From contig CAIVAH010000182.1 of NCBI GenBank assembly GCA_903903765.1, forward strand, positions 1-28,582: 28,582 nt of DNA, read 5' to 3'. The position numbers and the translations under genes were made by a program. The notes beneath the pieces are model-generated. The model was not told where the DNA came from. It searched no databases and saw nothing but the letters and a program-made list of their open reading frames with translations. Each line of letters starts with the position of its first letter. The first letter of the stretch is position 1. The stretch comes from an uncultured Methylococcaceae bacterium. Its GTDB lineage: Bacteria > Pseudomonadota > Gammaproteobacteria > Methylococcales > Methylomonadaceae. This document shows, in pieces, positions 16,239 through 23,734 of the stretch.

Positions 16239-16274
16239 AGTAAACGTTTTAGTAGACTCACTAAAACGTTTACT
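16239..16274. repeat. Perfect 15-bp inverted repeat with 6-nt loop
   Basis: AGTAAACGTTTTAGT (16239-16253) and its exact complement at 16260-16274. No T-run follows on either side, so it is not a typical terminator; it lies 22 bp before the promoter of the small membrane peptide gene and could be an operator or a small palindromic element. Confidence 0.6.
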
Positions 16275-16295
16275 ACCTTAACGGATCAGCACAAA

Positions 16296-16323
16296 TTGCT
16301 TTTGTAAAAAATTCTTGTATAAG
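16296..16323 (+). promoter_or_regulatory. Promoter of the small membrane peptide/GNAT pair
   Basis: TTGCTT at 16296-16301 and TATAAG at 16318-16323 with a 16-bp spacer, about 47 bp upstream of the first start codon. Confidence 0.5.
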
Positions 16324-16369
16324 TTGTTACCATAAGCGTGTAACTAAATATATAAGCGGAGGATTTTTG

Positions 16370-16531
16370 ATGAGAGTGCTAACTGCGTTAGGGGTTTTAG
16401 TGTTTGTGTTTTTGATTATGTTAAGCAATTGTACGAAGAGTTGCTCGCCGGCAATGTTTTCTGTGGCTTTATTTCCTATCATTTTAATTACAGGTTTTAT
16501 TGCATACCGATTATTCACCAAAAAGTCATAG
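16370..16531 (+). CDS. 53-residue membrane peptide
   Basis: A short gene with a very good ribosome site (GCGGAGGA, 6 nt before the ATG). The peptide has an N-terminal hydrophobic stretch (about 4-18), a short loop with two cysteines (NCTKSCSPAM at 20-29), a second hydrophobic stretch (about 30-46) and a basic end (RLFTKKS): a small hairpin-like inner-membrane protein, or a lipoprotein-like one if the first cysteine were modified (LSNC resembles a weak lipobox). Its stop is 6 bp before the GNAT gene, so the two are almost certainly co-transcribed. Function unknown. Confidence 0.65.
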   Translation: MRVLTALGVLVFVFLIMLSNCTKSCSPAMFSVALFPIILITGFIAYRLFTKKS

Positions 16532-16537
16532 TGGTTT

Positions 16538-17119
16538 ATGAGTGATCTGTTTCATGTTCAAACTATTTCCCTTGCTGATATAAGAGCAGATGAACAGGGG
16601 GCGTTGGTTGCTGAATTAGCAGACATTATTTGTGAAGTGTTTAGTGAGCCACCTTGGAATGAAAGTTATTCTCCAGCTCGTATCATGTTGGGTTTAGGAG
16701 TGGAAATGATGCGAAAGAATCCTATATTACTGGCGGCAAGGCACAAACAGCAAGGTCATCTGATCGGTTATCTGTTAGGGCAGGAGTTAGTGGCTGAGTC
16801 TGCTGATCCTAGAGATCAGACTTTTTTTAAAATTTCTGGGGGTTATGCTTTAGATTATCTGGCTAATGATAAGCAAAGAACTTTTTATGTGGGCGGTTTA
16901 GGCGTAAGAGCTCAATACCGCCGCCTTGGGATTGCAGAACAACTCTCTGCGAGGCTGGTTTCGGAGTTGCGTTCTCAGAAGTTTACTTATCGAATTGGCC
17001 GAACAGATCTGACGGCTACAAGCATGCGAAATTTATATGTTAAGCAAGGTTTTGTAGAATTGCCGGTGCGAGATTTAAATTACCCAGAACGTAGTTATTG
17101 GATATTACGCTTATTTTAA
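16538..17119 (+). CDS. GNAT-family N-acetyltransferase
   Basis: A 193-residue protein with the acetyl-CoA binding core of the GNAT fold: FYVGGLGVRAQYRRLGIAEQ at about 126-145 contains strand 4 and the R-x-x-G-x-A pyrophosphate loop, and SMRNLYVKQGFVELP at about 167-181 is motif B with the usual NLY..GF. The N-terminal half (EVFSEPPWNESYSP) resembles the motif C region. The acceptor substrate cannot be predicted; small molecules or protein N-termini are both possible. It follows the membrane peptide gene by 6 bp and a good terminator follows it. Confidence 0.85.
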   Translation: MSDLFHVQTISLADIRADEQGALVAELADIICEVFSEPPWNESYSPARIMLGLGVEMMRKNPILLAARHKQQGHLIGYLLGQELVAESADPRDQTFFKISGGYALDYLANDKQRTFYVGGLGVRAQYRRLGIAEQLSARLVSELRSQKFTYRIGRTDLTATSMRNLYVKQGFVELPVRDLNYPERSYWILRLF

Positions 17120-17202
17120 GTTTTATAGAATTATAGCTAGAAAGGTCGATATTATCTGGGTTCTCCTTTAGAATACCAGCGATTGTACAGTTTTTAGATT
17201 AG

Positions 17203-17235
17203 AAGCCTTACATGGGTATGTAGGGCTTTTTTTTT
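17203..17235 (+). terminator. Rho-independent terminator after the GNAT gene
   Basis: AGCCTTACAT pairs with ATGTAGGGCT (one G-T pair, 4-nt loop) followed by nine T (17227-17235). Confidence 0.9.
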
Positions 17236-17277
17236 GCCTGACGTTTTCGCTTATATTATTAAAAGGACACCGCCGTT

Positions 17278-18402
17278 TTGAGTTTACAGAGTTATCAAGT
17301 AGTCGATCGTCAGCAATTGGCCAAAGACATTAGTGAGATACATCAACAATCGTTAGCGAATACTGGAGATGCTGATTTTAAACATTTAGCTAAAATGGAA
17401 CGCTGGGGGAGGTTTTGTACTATTTTGGGATATGCGACAGCGTGGCTTATGCCTAATCCGATTTCTGCTTTATTGATTAGTCAGGGTAGTTTTACGCGTT
17501 GGACCCAGGTGGGTCATCCTATTAGTCATAAAGCTTACAATAAAATTGCTGGCGAAAAAGTTAACTATACCAGCAAGAAATTTGCGCAAGGTTGGCGGCG
17601 CTTTTTAGATTGGCCAGATTGGATGACTTTAGCAGGTTGGCATTATGAGCATGATAAGTTGCATCATTACAGTTTGGGTGAAAAGAAAGATCCTAATAAT
17701 GCACAACATAATATGGAATGGTTAAGACAATCGAAGCGGCCTATGTGGCAACGTTATGTAATAGTGGCGCTGTTTTCGGGTATTTGGAAAATTGTGTATT
17801 ACACACCCAGGACCCATAAAGAATTGTGTTTAGAAGCCGCACAGAAAATGGGTGAGCCAGAACCTGTTATGACACGTTTAGGGGCATGGAGTTTTTTTAC
17901 GCCACAAGGCAAAGCATTATGGTTAAAGAGTGTTTTACCTTATACGGCGTATCGTTTTGTCTTATTACCAGCTGTATTTTTGCCTTTAGGTACTACTGCG
18001 GTTATGAGTGTGTTGATTAACTCTGTTTTGGCTGAAATATTGACAAATATGCACAGTTTTTTAGTGATGATGCCTAATCATGCGGGTGATGATGTCATGG
18101 CCTTTGATGATAAAACCGATGGTAAAGGTGAGTTTTATCTCCGTCAAATATTGGGTTCTGTTAATTATCCTACCGGTTCTAATTTAAATGACTTTTTCTA
18201 TGGCTGGTTAAATTATCAAATTGAACATCATTTGTGGCCAGATATGCCCTTGAGCCAATATCAAAAAGTACAGCCGCAGGTACAGGCCTTGTGTAAAAAA
18301 CATAATATCCCTTATATTCAAGAATCTGTCTTTAAACGGTTGTTAAAGGCAGTGGATATTATGGTGGGCAAAACGTCGATGTTAAAGTATCAAGCGGTTT
18401 AA
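17278..18402 (+). CDS. Membrane fatty acid desaturase
   Basis: A 374-residue di-iron membrane desaturase. The three histidine boxes are present: HPISH at 80-84, HYEHDKLHH at 122-130 and QIEHH at 314-318, with membrane spans at about 47-68, 155-175 and 218-258. A QIEHH third box, rather than HxxHH, is seen in front-end and some omega-type desaturases, so acyl-lipid desaturation is likely but the position of the double bond cannot be set. The start is TTG at 17278, with AAAAGGACA about 9 nt upstream; no ATG fits. It lies 8 bp from the convergent small secreted protein gene. Confidence 0.88.
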   Translation: MSLQSYQVVDRQQLAKDISEIHQQSLANTGDADFKHLAKMERWGRFCTILGYATAWLMPNPISALLISQGSFTRWTQVGHPISHKAYNKIAGEKVNYTSKKFAQGWRRFLDWPDWMTLAGWHYEHDKLHHYSLGEKKDPNNAQHNMEWLRQSKRPMWQRYVIVALFSGIWKIVYYTPRTHKELCLEAAQKMGEPEPVMTRLGAWSFFTPQGKALWLKSVLPYTAYRFVLLPAVFLPLGTTAVMSVLINSVLAEILTNMHSFLVMMPNHAGDDVMAFDDKTDGKGEFYLRQILGSVNYPTGSNLNDFFYGWLNYQIEHHLWPDMPLSQYQKVQPQVQALCKKHNIPYIQESVFKRLLKAVDIMVGKTSMLKYQAV

Positions 18403-18410
18403 GGAGGAGA

Positions 18411-18644
18411 TTATTGCTGATGGTCGACTCCTGCCGTGAGTTCTGTTTCTAAAAGACTTGTTACATTAAATAAACCAATGTCGCCTTGATTAATCTGTTG
18501 AATATCATTATCACTGATGCCGAGTTGCGAAAATAAGGTTTGAGGTGAGGGCATTTGGGCAAATGCCATAGGACAGAGAGCTAAATTTAATAAATATAAA
18601 AGCCATTTGAGCTTGTTTAGCGAAATAAATCGTAGTTCTTGCAT
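18411..18644 (-). CDS. Small exported protein of unknown function
   Basis: A 77-residue protein with a good signal peptide (basic start, hydrophobic LLYLLNLALCPMAF, cleavage near AFA-QMP at residue 29). The mature part is about 48 residues, acidic, without cysteine or known motif (TLFSQLGISDNDIQQINQGD). It is divergent from lexA across an 86-bp gap that carries the palindrome proposed as LexA site, so it may share control. I do not recognise the family. Confidence 0.55.
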   Translation of the reverse strand: MQELRFISLNKLKWLLYLLNLALCPMAFAQMPSPQTLFSQLGISDNDIQQINQGDIGLFNVTSLLETELTAGVDHQQ

Positions 18645-18684
18645 AATTTGTTTTCTTTTTGTTCTCTTTTTCTTGCATTTTAAA

Positions 18685-18703
18685 ATTATCTTGATAAGAT
18701 AAT
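18685..18703. promoter_or_regulatory. Perfect palindrome, candidate LexA operator
   Basis: ATTATCTT-GAT-AAGATAAT: two perfect 8-bp arms with a 3-bp spacer, 27 bp before the lexA start codon, in the gap shared with a divergent gene. LexA usually represses its own gene, and no CTGT-N8-ACAG box of the E. coli type is present here, so this is the best operator candidate. Confidence 0.5.
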
Positions 18704-18730
18704 ACCAACATCATAAATAAATTATTAGCG

Positions 18731-19351
18731 ATGACTGTATTAACGAGACGTCAAACCGAAATATATAACTATCTAAGAGATAACGCAGATAATTTTGTCT
18801 GTGCTCCTAGTTTAGATGAATTGTGTGGGCATTTAGGTATGGCATCTAGAGGTTCGTTATACAAACACATAATGGCTCTAATCAACGCGGGTTTAGTAGA
18901 GCCTTTTACAGGCAATAAACAAGCGGGTGTTAGGTTAACTATTCAAGATCAAGCGGAAGATGAATTAGCATTCGGTTTGCCTTTTATAGGAACTATTGCC
19001 GCAGGTAAGCCAATTGAGGCTTTAGAGACGGTTAGTTATATGTCCGTACCTGATGCTCTAAAGACTAATAAACCTTGTTATGTGTTGCAAGTAAAAGGCG
19101 AATCTATGATTGATGCCGGTATTTATGATGGGGATTGGGTAGTTATTGAACAGCGTGATCATGCTAGAAATGGCGAAATTGTGGTGGCTTTAATTGATAA
19201 TTCAGAGGCTACACTTAAGTTCATCGATCAACAAAGTTCAGAAAAATTAATGTTAGTTCCCGCTAACGAAAGTATGAGCGCTTTTACCTATCATCCTGAG
19301 CAAGTACAAATACAAGGGGTATTAGTTGGGCAAATGCGTAGTTATAGATAA
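18731..19351 (+). CDS. lexA: LexA repressor of the SOS response
   Basis: A 206-residue repressor, close to the usual 200. The N-terminal winged helix (about 1-68) has LTRRQTEIYNYL and a recognition region PSLDELCGHLGMASRGSLYKH that differs from the E. coli one, suggesting a different operator. The C-terminal self-cleaving domain is complete: cleavage site Ala91-Gly92 in TIAAGKP, Ser125 in KGESMIDAGI and Lys163 in EATLKFI. RecA filaments stimulate self-cleavage after DNA damage, which frees SOS genes. Upstream lies a perfect palindrome suited to autoregulation; downstream is a 44-residue ORF that may share the transcript. Confidence 0.95.
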   Translation: MTVLTRRQTEIYNYLRDNADNFVCAPSLDELCGHLGMASRGSLYKHIMALINAGLVEPFTGNKQAGVRLTIQDQAEDELAFGLPFIGTIAAGKPIEALETVSYMSVPDALKTNKPCYVLQVKGESMIDAGIYDGDWVVIEQRDHARNGEIVVALIDNSEATLKFIDQQSSEKLMLVPANESMSAFTYHPEQVQIQGVLVGQMRSYR

Positions 19352-19388
19352 TTGTGATAATTTAATTTTTTCTAGTAGGAGAGTTACC

Positions 19389-19523
19389 ATGCAACATAAA
19401 ATTCATATGCACGACCAAGTTAATAATAAAGTAAATGAAATTATGAGACATTACAAAAGAAAACCTGTTGAGCAAATTGTGTATGTTCTAAGAAATATAA
19501 TGAGACATCCCACTTGTGCTTAA
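19389..19523 (+). CDS. 44-residue basic protein downstream of lexA, function unknown
   Basis: A short ORF with a near-ideal ribosome site (AGGAGAG, 5 nt before the ATG), 37 bp after lexA. The peptide (starting MQHKIHMHDQVNNKV, ending MRHPTCA) is rich in His, Arg and Lys and looks mostly helical, without a membrane segment. Its TAA stop overlaps the complementary stop of the convergent glycosyltransferase gene. Position suggests co-transcription with lexA and so possible SOS control. I do not recognise a family. The strong ribosome site makes it more likely to be real than most small frames. Confidence 0.55.
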   Translation: MQHKIHMHDQVNNKVNEIMRHYKRKPVEQIVYVLRNIMRHPTCA

Positions 19524-20551
19524 TTGTCTACAGTAATGGTTTTATGCATAAATCCATAAAATAAACAGAAGCAAAGTAAAAAAGTGGCAAATAATAGTTT
19601 GTCACTGACGTTAAAAAATAGGCTGGCTATTATTGCAGTACCAGAGAGTAATGCGGACAGTGTTAAGATAATGATTAACGTTTCATTAACACTAAAGCCT
19701 TTCATAGGTAATACGTGATGTAAGTGTTCACGGTCTGGGGAGAAAGGTGATTTGCCTTTGTGTATGCGACGCATCATAATACAGATAGAGTCGAATAAGG
19801 GAAGGGCAATCACCCATAAGACAAGTGTTGGTGTAATCAGTGAATTACTGACTTGTGAGCCACTTATGATAAGCCAGCACACCACATATCCTAGTAAAGT
19901 ACTGCCCGAGTCGCCTAAGAAGATAGCGGCTTTTTTTCTGCCTAAAGCGCGTAAGTTAAAGCACAGAAAACCAATTAATGCCCCTATAAATATCAAACCC
20001 AGATTTAAGATCAAATCGTTACCAAAAAAAGCGGCTAATAGTGTCATTAAACCGATTGATAATAAAGCGGAACTGCTAGATAACCCATCTATGCCATCTA
20101 TCATATTAAAGGCATTAATACCCCCAACTACGGCGAATATAGTCATAAAGGTTGCATATTTTCCTAAATGAATAGGGCCTGTACCCACTAAATCACCTAA
20201 TTCGGTAATTTTTACATCCGCTAATTCGGACATGATAAGTGCCGCTATAATTTGCGCAGATAAGCGGGCTTTGACACTGAGTGTGCGATGATCATCTATA
20301 ACCCCGACCAATACTAGTAAGGTGATTGCCCCAATAAAGGCGTAGCTTTGCGGTAAGTTTATATCGAAGAAAAGTAAAGGTAATAAACAACTTATGAAGA
20401 TGGCGAGACCACCTATGGGTGGGGTTGGATTAGTGTGTTGCTTTCTTTCATCGGGATGATCAAAAAAACCTATTTTAATCGCTAAGGGTCGTAATAATAA
20501 AATGCAGCCTATGCATAATAGGCAGGTTGTCAGTAGTAAGCTTATAGTCAT
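19520..20551 (-). CDS. wecA: WecA/TagO-like undecaprenyl-phosphate sugar-1-phosphate transferase
   Basis: A 343-residue polytopic membrane enzyme of the MraY/WecA superfamily, with about ten hydrophobic segments. Family motifs: GFFDHPDERKQH near 28-39 with PPIGGLAIF, the acidic pair Asp86-Asp87 in GVIDDHRTL, NAFNMIDGIDGL at 146-157, FLGDSGSTLLG at 211-221, and a cytoplasmic REHLHHVL loop. It transfers a sugar phosphate, usually GlcNAc-1-phosphate, from UDP-sugar to undecaprenyl phosphate and so starts polysaccharide or O-antigen units. It can serve either export system in this window. The exact sugar cannot be determined. Confidence 0.9.
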   Translation of the reverse strand: MTISLLLTTCLLCIGCILLLRPLAIKIGFFDHPDERKQHTNPTPPIGGLAIFISCLLPLLFFDINLPQSYAFIGAITLLVLVGVIDDHRTLSVKARLSAQIIAALIMSELADVKITELGDLVGTGPIHLGKYATFMTIFAVVGGINAFNMIDGIDGLSSSSALLSIGLMTLLAAFFGNDLILNLGLIFIGALIGFLCFNLRALGRKKAAIFLGDSGSTLLGYVVCWLIISGSQVSNSLITPTLVLWVIALPLFDSICIMMRRIHKGKSPFSPDREHLHHVLPMKGFSVNETLIIILTLSALLSGTAIIASLFFNVSDKLLFATFLLCFCLFYGFMHKTITVDN

Positions 20552-20703
20552 AAATAATGTGCTAGGTTAATCTTCAAGGTGCGGAAAGAGCAACTAAAAA
20601 TGGTTACAACGACAATCTTTTACGTAAATCTACTATAGTGTAAGCAGATTTTCAATGACCTAGTGAAAATAGTTATAAAATTAAAATAATTCAAATTTAG
20701 AAA

Positions 20704-21534
20704 CTATCGTGAATTAGTCTGGATAAATTTACAATCAAAACCCTCAAATACTGCACTGGTAAGTACGCCGGTGTTGTATGCGCCCGTATCAATACCAATT
20801 CGGTTGCTTAATAATTCAGGCTCTTGTTTAACCGTATGACCATGTACTATTATCCTACCATGAAATAAGTTGCTGTTAATAAATTCATCACGAATCCAGA
20901 GTAAATCTTCTTGGCTTTGATTATCTAATTTTATCTTAGGTTTCACCCCTGCATGTACGAAGAAATAATCACCCGATTCGTAGGATAGGGCTAAGTTTTG
21001 ATAGAATTTGATATGCTCAGTAGGGATTTTTTTGGCCAACTCAGTTCGAATACGTGGTAAATCTTTTAAAGTTGGTATTCCTCTTAGTTGAACTCCGTAG
21101 CTCATTAAAGTGGAAATGCCACCAAATTTAAACCAATCGTTTGCAATATTGGGATCTGCCGTATGAAGGAATTGCAATAAAACTTGTTCGTGATTGCCTA
21201 ATAAATAAACTTTCTTAAAAGTGTTGAGTTGTTGGTTATCAATTAATAAATCAATAACTTGCTTTGAATCAGGGCCCCTGTCTATATAATCACCTAAATA
21301 GACAATAGTTTTAGAGCCCGAATAATCTTCAGCATCTGCATAGATTAAATCATGTAATTGTGCCAGTAGATCTTCTCGACCATGAATATCGCCGATACAA
21401 TACAGACGATTATCGGCAGGCAAGCCAATTAGCTCGAGATGAGTTGTTTTAGAAGTAAATAGATTTTTAATGGTTTTTATCAAAGTAGTATTCAATGTTG
21501 TAAAGATTTGCGCTATTACCCATTGGGGGTTCAT
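20704..21534 (-). CDS. PPP-family metallophosphatase (serine/threonine phosphatase or diadenosine-tetraphosphatase-like)
   Basis: A 276-residue calcineurin-like phosphatase. All metal-binding motifs are present: GDIHGRE at 48-54, GDYIDRGPDS at 81-90, GNHEQ at 113-117, and C-terminal HAGV and VHGHT. About 35 extra residues at the N-terminus precede the domain. Bacterial members include protein phosphatases (PrpA/PrpB type) and symmetric Ap4A hydrolases (ApaH); the length fits either, and similar genes are often found in polysaccharide clusters. It might dephosphorylate the Tyr/Ser-phosphorylated partners of the kinases here, but that is inference. Confidence 0.83.
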   Translation of the reverse strand: MNPQWVIAQIFTTLNTTLIKTIKNLFTSKTTHLELIGLPADNRLYCIGDIHGREDLLAQLHDLIYADAEDYSGSKTIVYLGDYIDRGPDSKQVIDLLIDNQQLNTFKKVYLLGNHEQVLLQFLHTADPNIANDWFKFGGISTLMSYGVQLRGIPTLKDLPRIRTELAKKIPTEHIKFYQNLALSYESGDYFFVHAGVKPKIKLDNQSQEDLLWIRDEFINSNLFHGRIIVHGHTVKQEPELLSNRIGIDTGAYNTGVLTSAVFEGFDCKFIQTNSR

Positions 21535-21756
21535 GTTATTATTACACCCAAGGTAAGTTTTAAATACATTTTTATTATAGAAGAAGTTAGTTTCTAAGTA
21601 AGTTCAATTAATCAATTTCTTGTTTTAAGCTCCCAGATAGATTATTGGCTTTTCAAAAGTCCTCCAAGGCGCTTGTTTTACTTATTATTGTACTATTGTG
21701 CGTGTTTACTAATAGTCGTAGATAAAACAATTGCTACAATTCATTGAGAAAATATA

Positions 21757-23001
21757 ATGCCATTTACAAAACTCGGATTATCAGATCCGTTATTAAAAGC
21801 TATTGCAGAAGCTGGTTATACTAATCCTTCTCCCATACAAGAACAAGCAATTCCAGTCGTATTAAAAGGACATGATCTTTTAGCCGCTGCGCAAACAGGA
21901 ACTGGTAAAACAGCTGGCTTTACTTTACCACTATTGCAACGCTTATCACAACAACACTATGCATCTAACAGGCCAACTAGGGTGTTAATTTTAACGCCGA
22001 CCCGAGAACTTGCTGCACAAGTTGGTGAATCTGTGAGTCAATATGGTCGGCATTTGCATCCTAGGTTAAAAACAGATGTTGTATTTGGTGGCGTAAAGAT
22101 CAATCCCCAAATGATGCGCTTAAGAGGAGGCGTTGATGTTTTAGTAGCAACGCCCGGCAGATTAATCGATTTGGTAAACCAAAATGCACTTAAGTTAGAT
22201 AAAGTCGAAACTTTAGTTCTGGATGAAGCTGATCGAATGTTAGATATGGGTTTTATTCGCGATATTAGAAGAATCATCGCATTACTCCCTAAAAAACGCC
22301 AAAACTTATTATTTTCTGCGACATTTTCAGAAGATATCCGAAAGCTAACAACAGGTTTGCTTGTTAATCCCGTTAAAATTGAAGTGGCGCCAAGAAATAC
22401 TGCAGCCGATACTGTTGAGCAAGTAGCGTTTTTATGTAATAAAACACAGAAAGCAGAATTACTTTGTCATCTGATTAAAAAAGAACAATGGCAACAAGTA
22501 TTAGTGTTTACGAGCACTAAACATGGTGCTAATAGACTCACCGAAAAATTAAATAAACTTGATATTAAAGCAGCTGCAATTCATGGAAATAAAAGCCAAG
22601 GGGCCAGAACAACTGCTTTAGCGGGGTTTAAAACAGGGCAAATAAGAGTGTTAGTTGCCACTGATGTGGCTGCAAGAGGTATTGATATTGCGTTATTACC
22701 TTATGTGGTTAACTATGAATTGCCTAGGTCGTCAGCAGATTATGTGCATAGAATTGGTCGTACGGGTAGGGCAGGTGAGGCTGGTAAGGCAATATCTTTA
22801 GTTTCGCATGATGAATTATCAGCCTTAAAACTAGTAGAGAAGTTGATTGGCATTGCGATTAGGCGAGAGCAAATCAGTGGATTTGAAGCGGATAAGGTGG
22901 CTCCACCTTTACCACCTGAAGAACCTAGGTTGCCAAGACCTCCAAGAAGCAGTAAGTCTAATCCTAATCTACATTCAAGACCTCGAAGGGGTGGTGAATA
23001 A
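21757..23001 (+). CDS. rhlE: DEAD-box ATP-dependent RNA helicase RhlE
   Basis: A 414-residue helicase starting [16 protein letters not shown] with the Q motif [10 protein letters not shown]. Motifs in order: AAQTGTGKT (44-52), PTRELA, TPGRL, DEAD, SAT, then RGID and [14 protein letters not shown] in the second RecA-like domain. The short basic, proline-rich C-terminus ([17 protein letters not shown] and Arg/Lys residues) is typical of RhlE. It unwinds RNA in ribosome maturation and RNA decay, often useful in the cold. It is transcribed against the polysaccharide genes on both sides, and a 222-bp gap precedes it. Confidence 0.93.
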   Translation: MPFTKLGLSDPLLKAIAEAGYTNPSPIQEQAIPVVLKGHDLLAAAQTGTGKTAGFTLPLLQRLSQQHYASNRPTRVLILTPTRELAAQVGESVSQYGRHLHPRLKTDVVFGGVKINPQMMRLRGGVDVLVATPGRLIDLVNQNALKLDKVETLVLDEADRMLDMGFIRDIRRIIALLPKKRQNLLFSATFSEDIRKLTTGLLVNPVKIEVAPRNTAADTVEQVAFLCNKTQKAELLCHLIKKEQWQQVLVFTSTKHGANRLTEKLNKLDIKAAAIHGNKSQGARTTALAGFKTGQIRVLVATDVAARGIDIALLPYVVNYELPRSSADYVHRIGRTGRAGEAGKAISLVSHDELSALKLVEKLIGIAIRREQISGFEADKVAPPLPPEEPRLPRPPRSSKSNPNLHSRPRRGGE

Positions 23002-23026
23002 ATAATTTAGAAGGCAAATTATTTTT
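23001..23026 (+). terminator. AT-rich hairpin terminator after rhlE
   Basis: AATAATTT (23001-23008) pairs with AAATTATT (23016-23023), loop of 7 nt, ending in five T. It overlaps the last base of the stop codon. Stem is AT-rich, so it may be weak. Confidence 0.5.
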
Positions 23027-23033
23027 GTTAGAT

Positions 23034-23729
23034 TTAGGGGTGTTTTTTAATATAGTTAGCTAATTGTTTATTAAATTTACTATTTTCTTCGGGATAGATA
23101 TTAAAATAATTATCAGCCATTTTTTTAAAGTCGGGGTGTTTGGCTGAATATTCAATTAAATCTTGAGGATTATAGTGCCAAGCTAAAGAAATTTGATTAT
23201 TGAGTATAGATTTTAAATCTTCAGGTAAGCTAGTTAAGTACCGATAAATTAATTTCAGTCTAGGCATTGTGTATTCAGGCTCTACTCTGCCTGCGTAATA
23301 TGACAGTCTTAAATCATTAATTATGTGCTCTATGGGTTCATTTAATAAATTGTCAACATATGCGAGTTGATACCATGCAATTGGGTCAACAGGTGATAGC
23401 GTTAGCCCCTCTATAAATGATTTTTGTGCTTGTTTTAGCTGTATTGATCTTTCATTTGATAAGGTTAATGGTATTTGTTCAACTATTTTAAGATAAAAGA
23501 CCCCTTGTTTTTTAAAAAAAGTAGGGTCTTTTTGCCAAGAAACCGCATCAACTAAATCCGCGACGCAATTCTCAAGAATATTTCTTGGTATCAGGGTGTC
23601 TAGTTGTTTATAGGCGGTTTCTGGATAAATTGCAGAAAGGTTTGATATAAAGCGTGGGGTTGCTAAATACAATAAACTGCAACAAGATAATATCCCGATG
23701 CCTGCAGTTATTTTATTATTCAACTCCAT
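23034..23729 (-). CDS. Membrane-anchored TPR-like protein of the polysaccharide cluster, function unknown
   Basis: A 231-residue protein with one N-terminal hydrophobic segment (about 9-24, ITAGIGILSCCSLLYL), serving as signal anchor. The rest is helical and shows TPR-like spacing, for instance AQKSFIEGLTLSPVDPIAWYQLAYVDNLLN is the best single unit (about 105-134, shown only by its ends: AQKSFIE and AYVDNLL). It starts 5 bp after the kinase gene and is therefore the last gene of that cluster. Small TPR-like proteins of this kind are often seen next to Wzc-type kinases, without known role. No homology to a named family is claimed. Confidence 0.65.
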   Translation of the reverse strand: MELNNKITAGIGILSCCSLLYLATPRFISNLSAIYPETAYKQLDTLIPRNILENCVADLVDAVSWQKDPTFFKKQGVFYLKIVEQIPLTLSNERSIQLKQAQKSFIEGLTLSPVDPIAWYQLAYVDNLLNEPIEHIINDLRLSYYAGRVEPEYTMPRLKLIYRYLTSLPEDLKSILNNQISLAWHYNPQDLIEYSAKHPDFKKMADNYFNIYPEENSKFNKQLANYIKKHP

Positions 23730-23734
23730 GTTTC

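Larger units (their letters stand above)
15990..16369. other. Gene-free stretch with two strong inverted repeats and a promoter
   Basis: About 380 bp with no credible gene. It contains a terminator-like hairpin (16072-16126), a perfect 15-bp palindrome (16239-16274) and a good promoter (16296-16323) for the small membrane peptide gene; each is listed separately. Confidence 0.6.

Noticed and set aside
18645..18730. E. coli-type LexA box (CTGT-N8-ACAG)
   Set aside because: I looked for it before lexA and did not find it; only the unrelated ATTATCTT palindrome is present.
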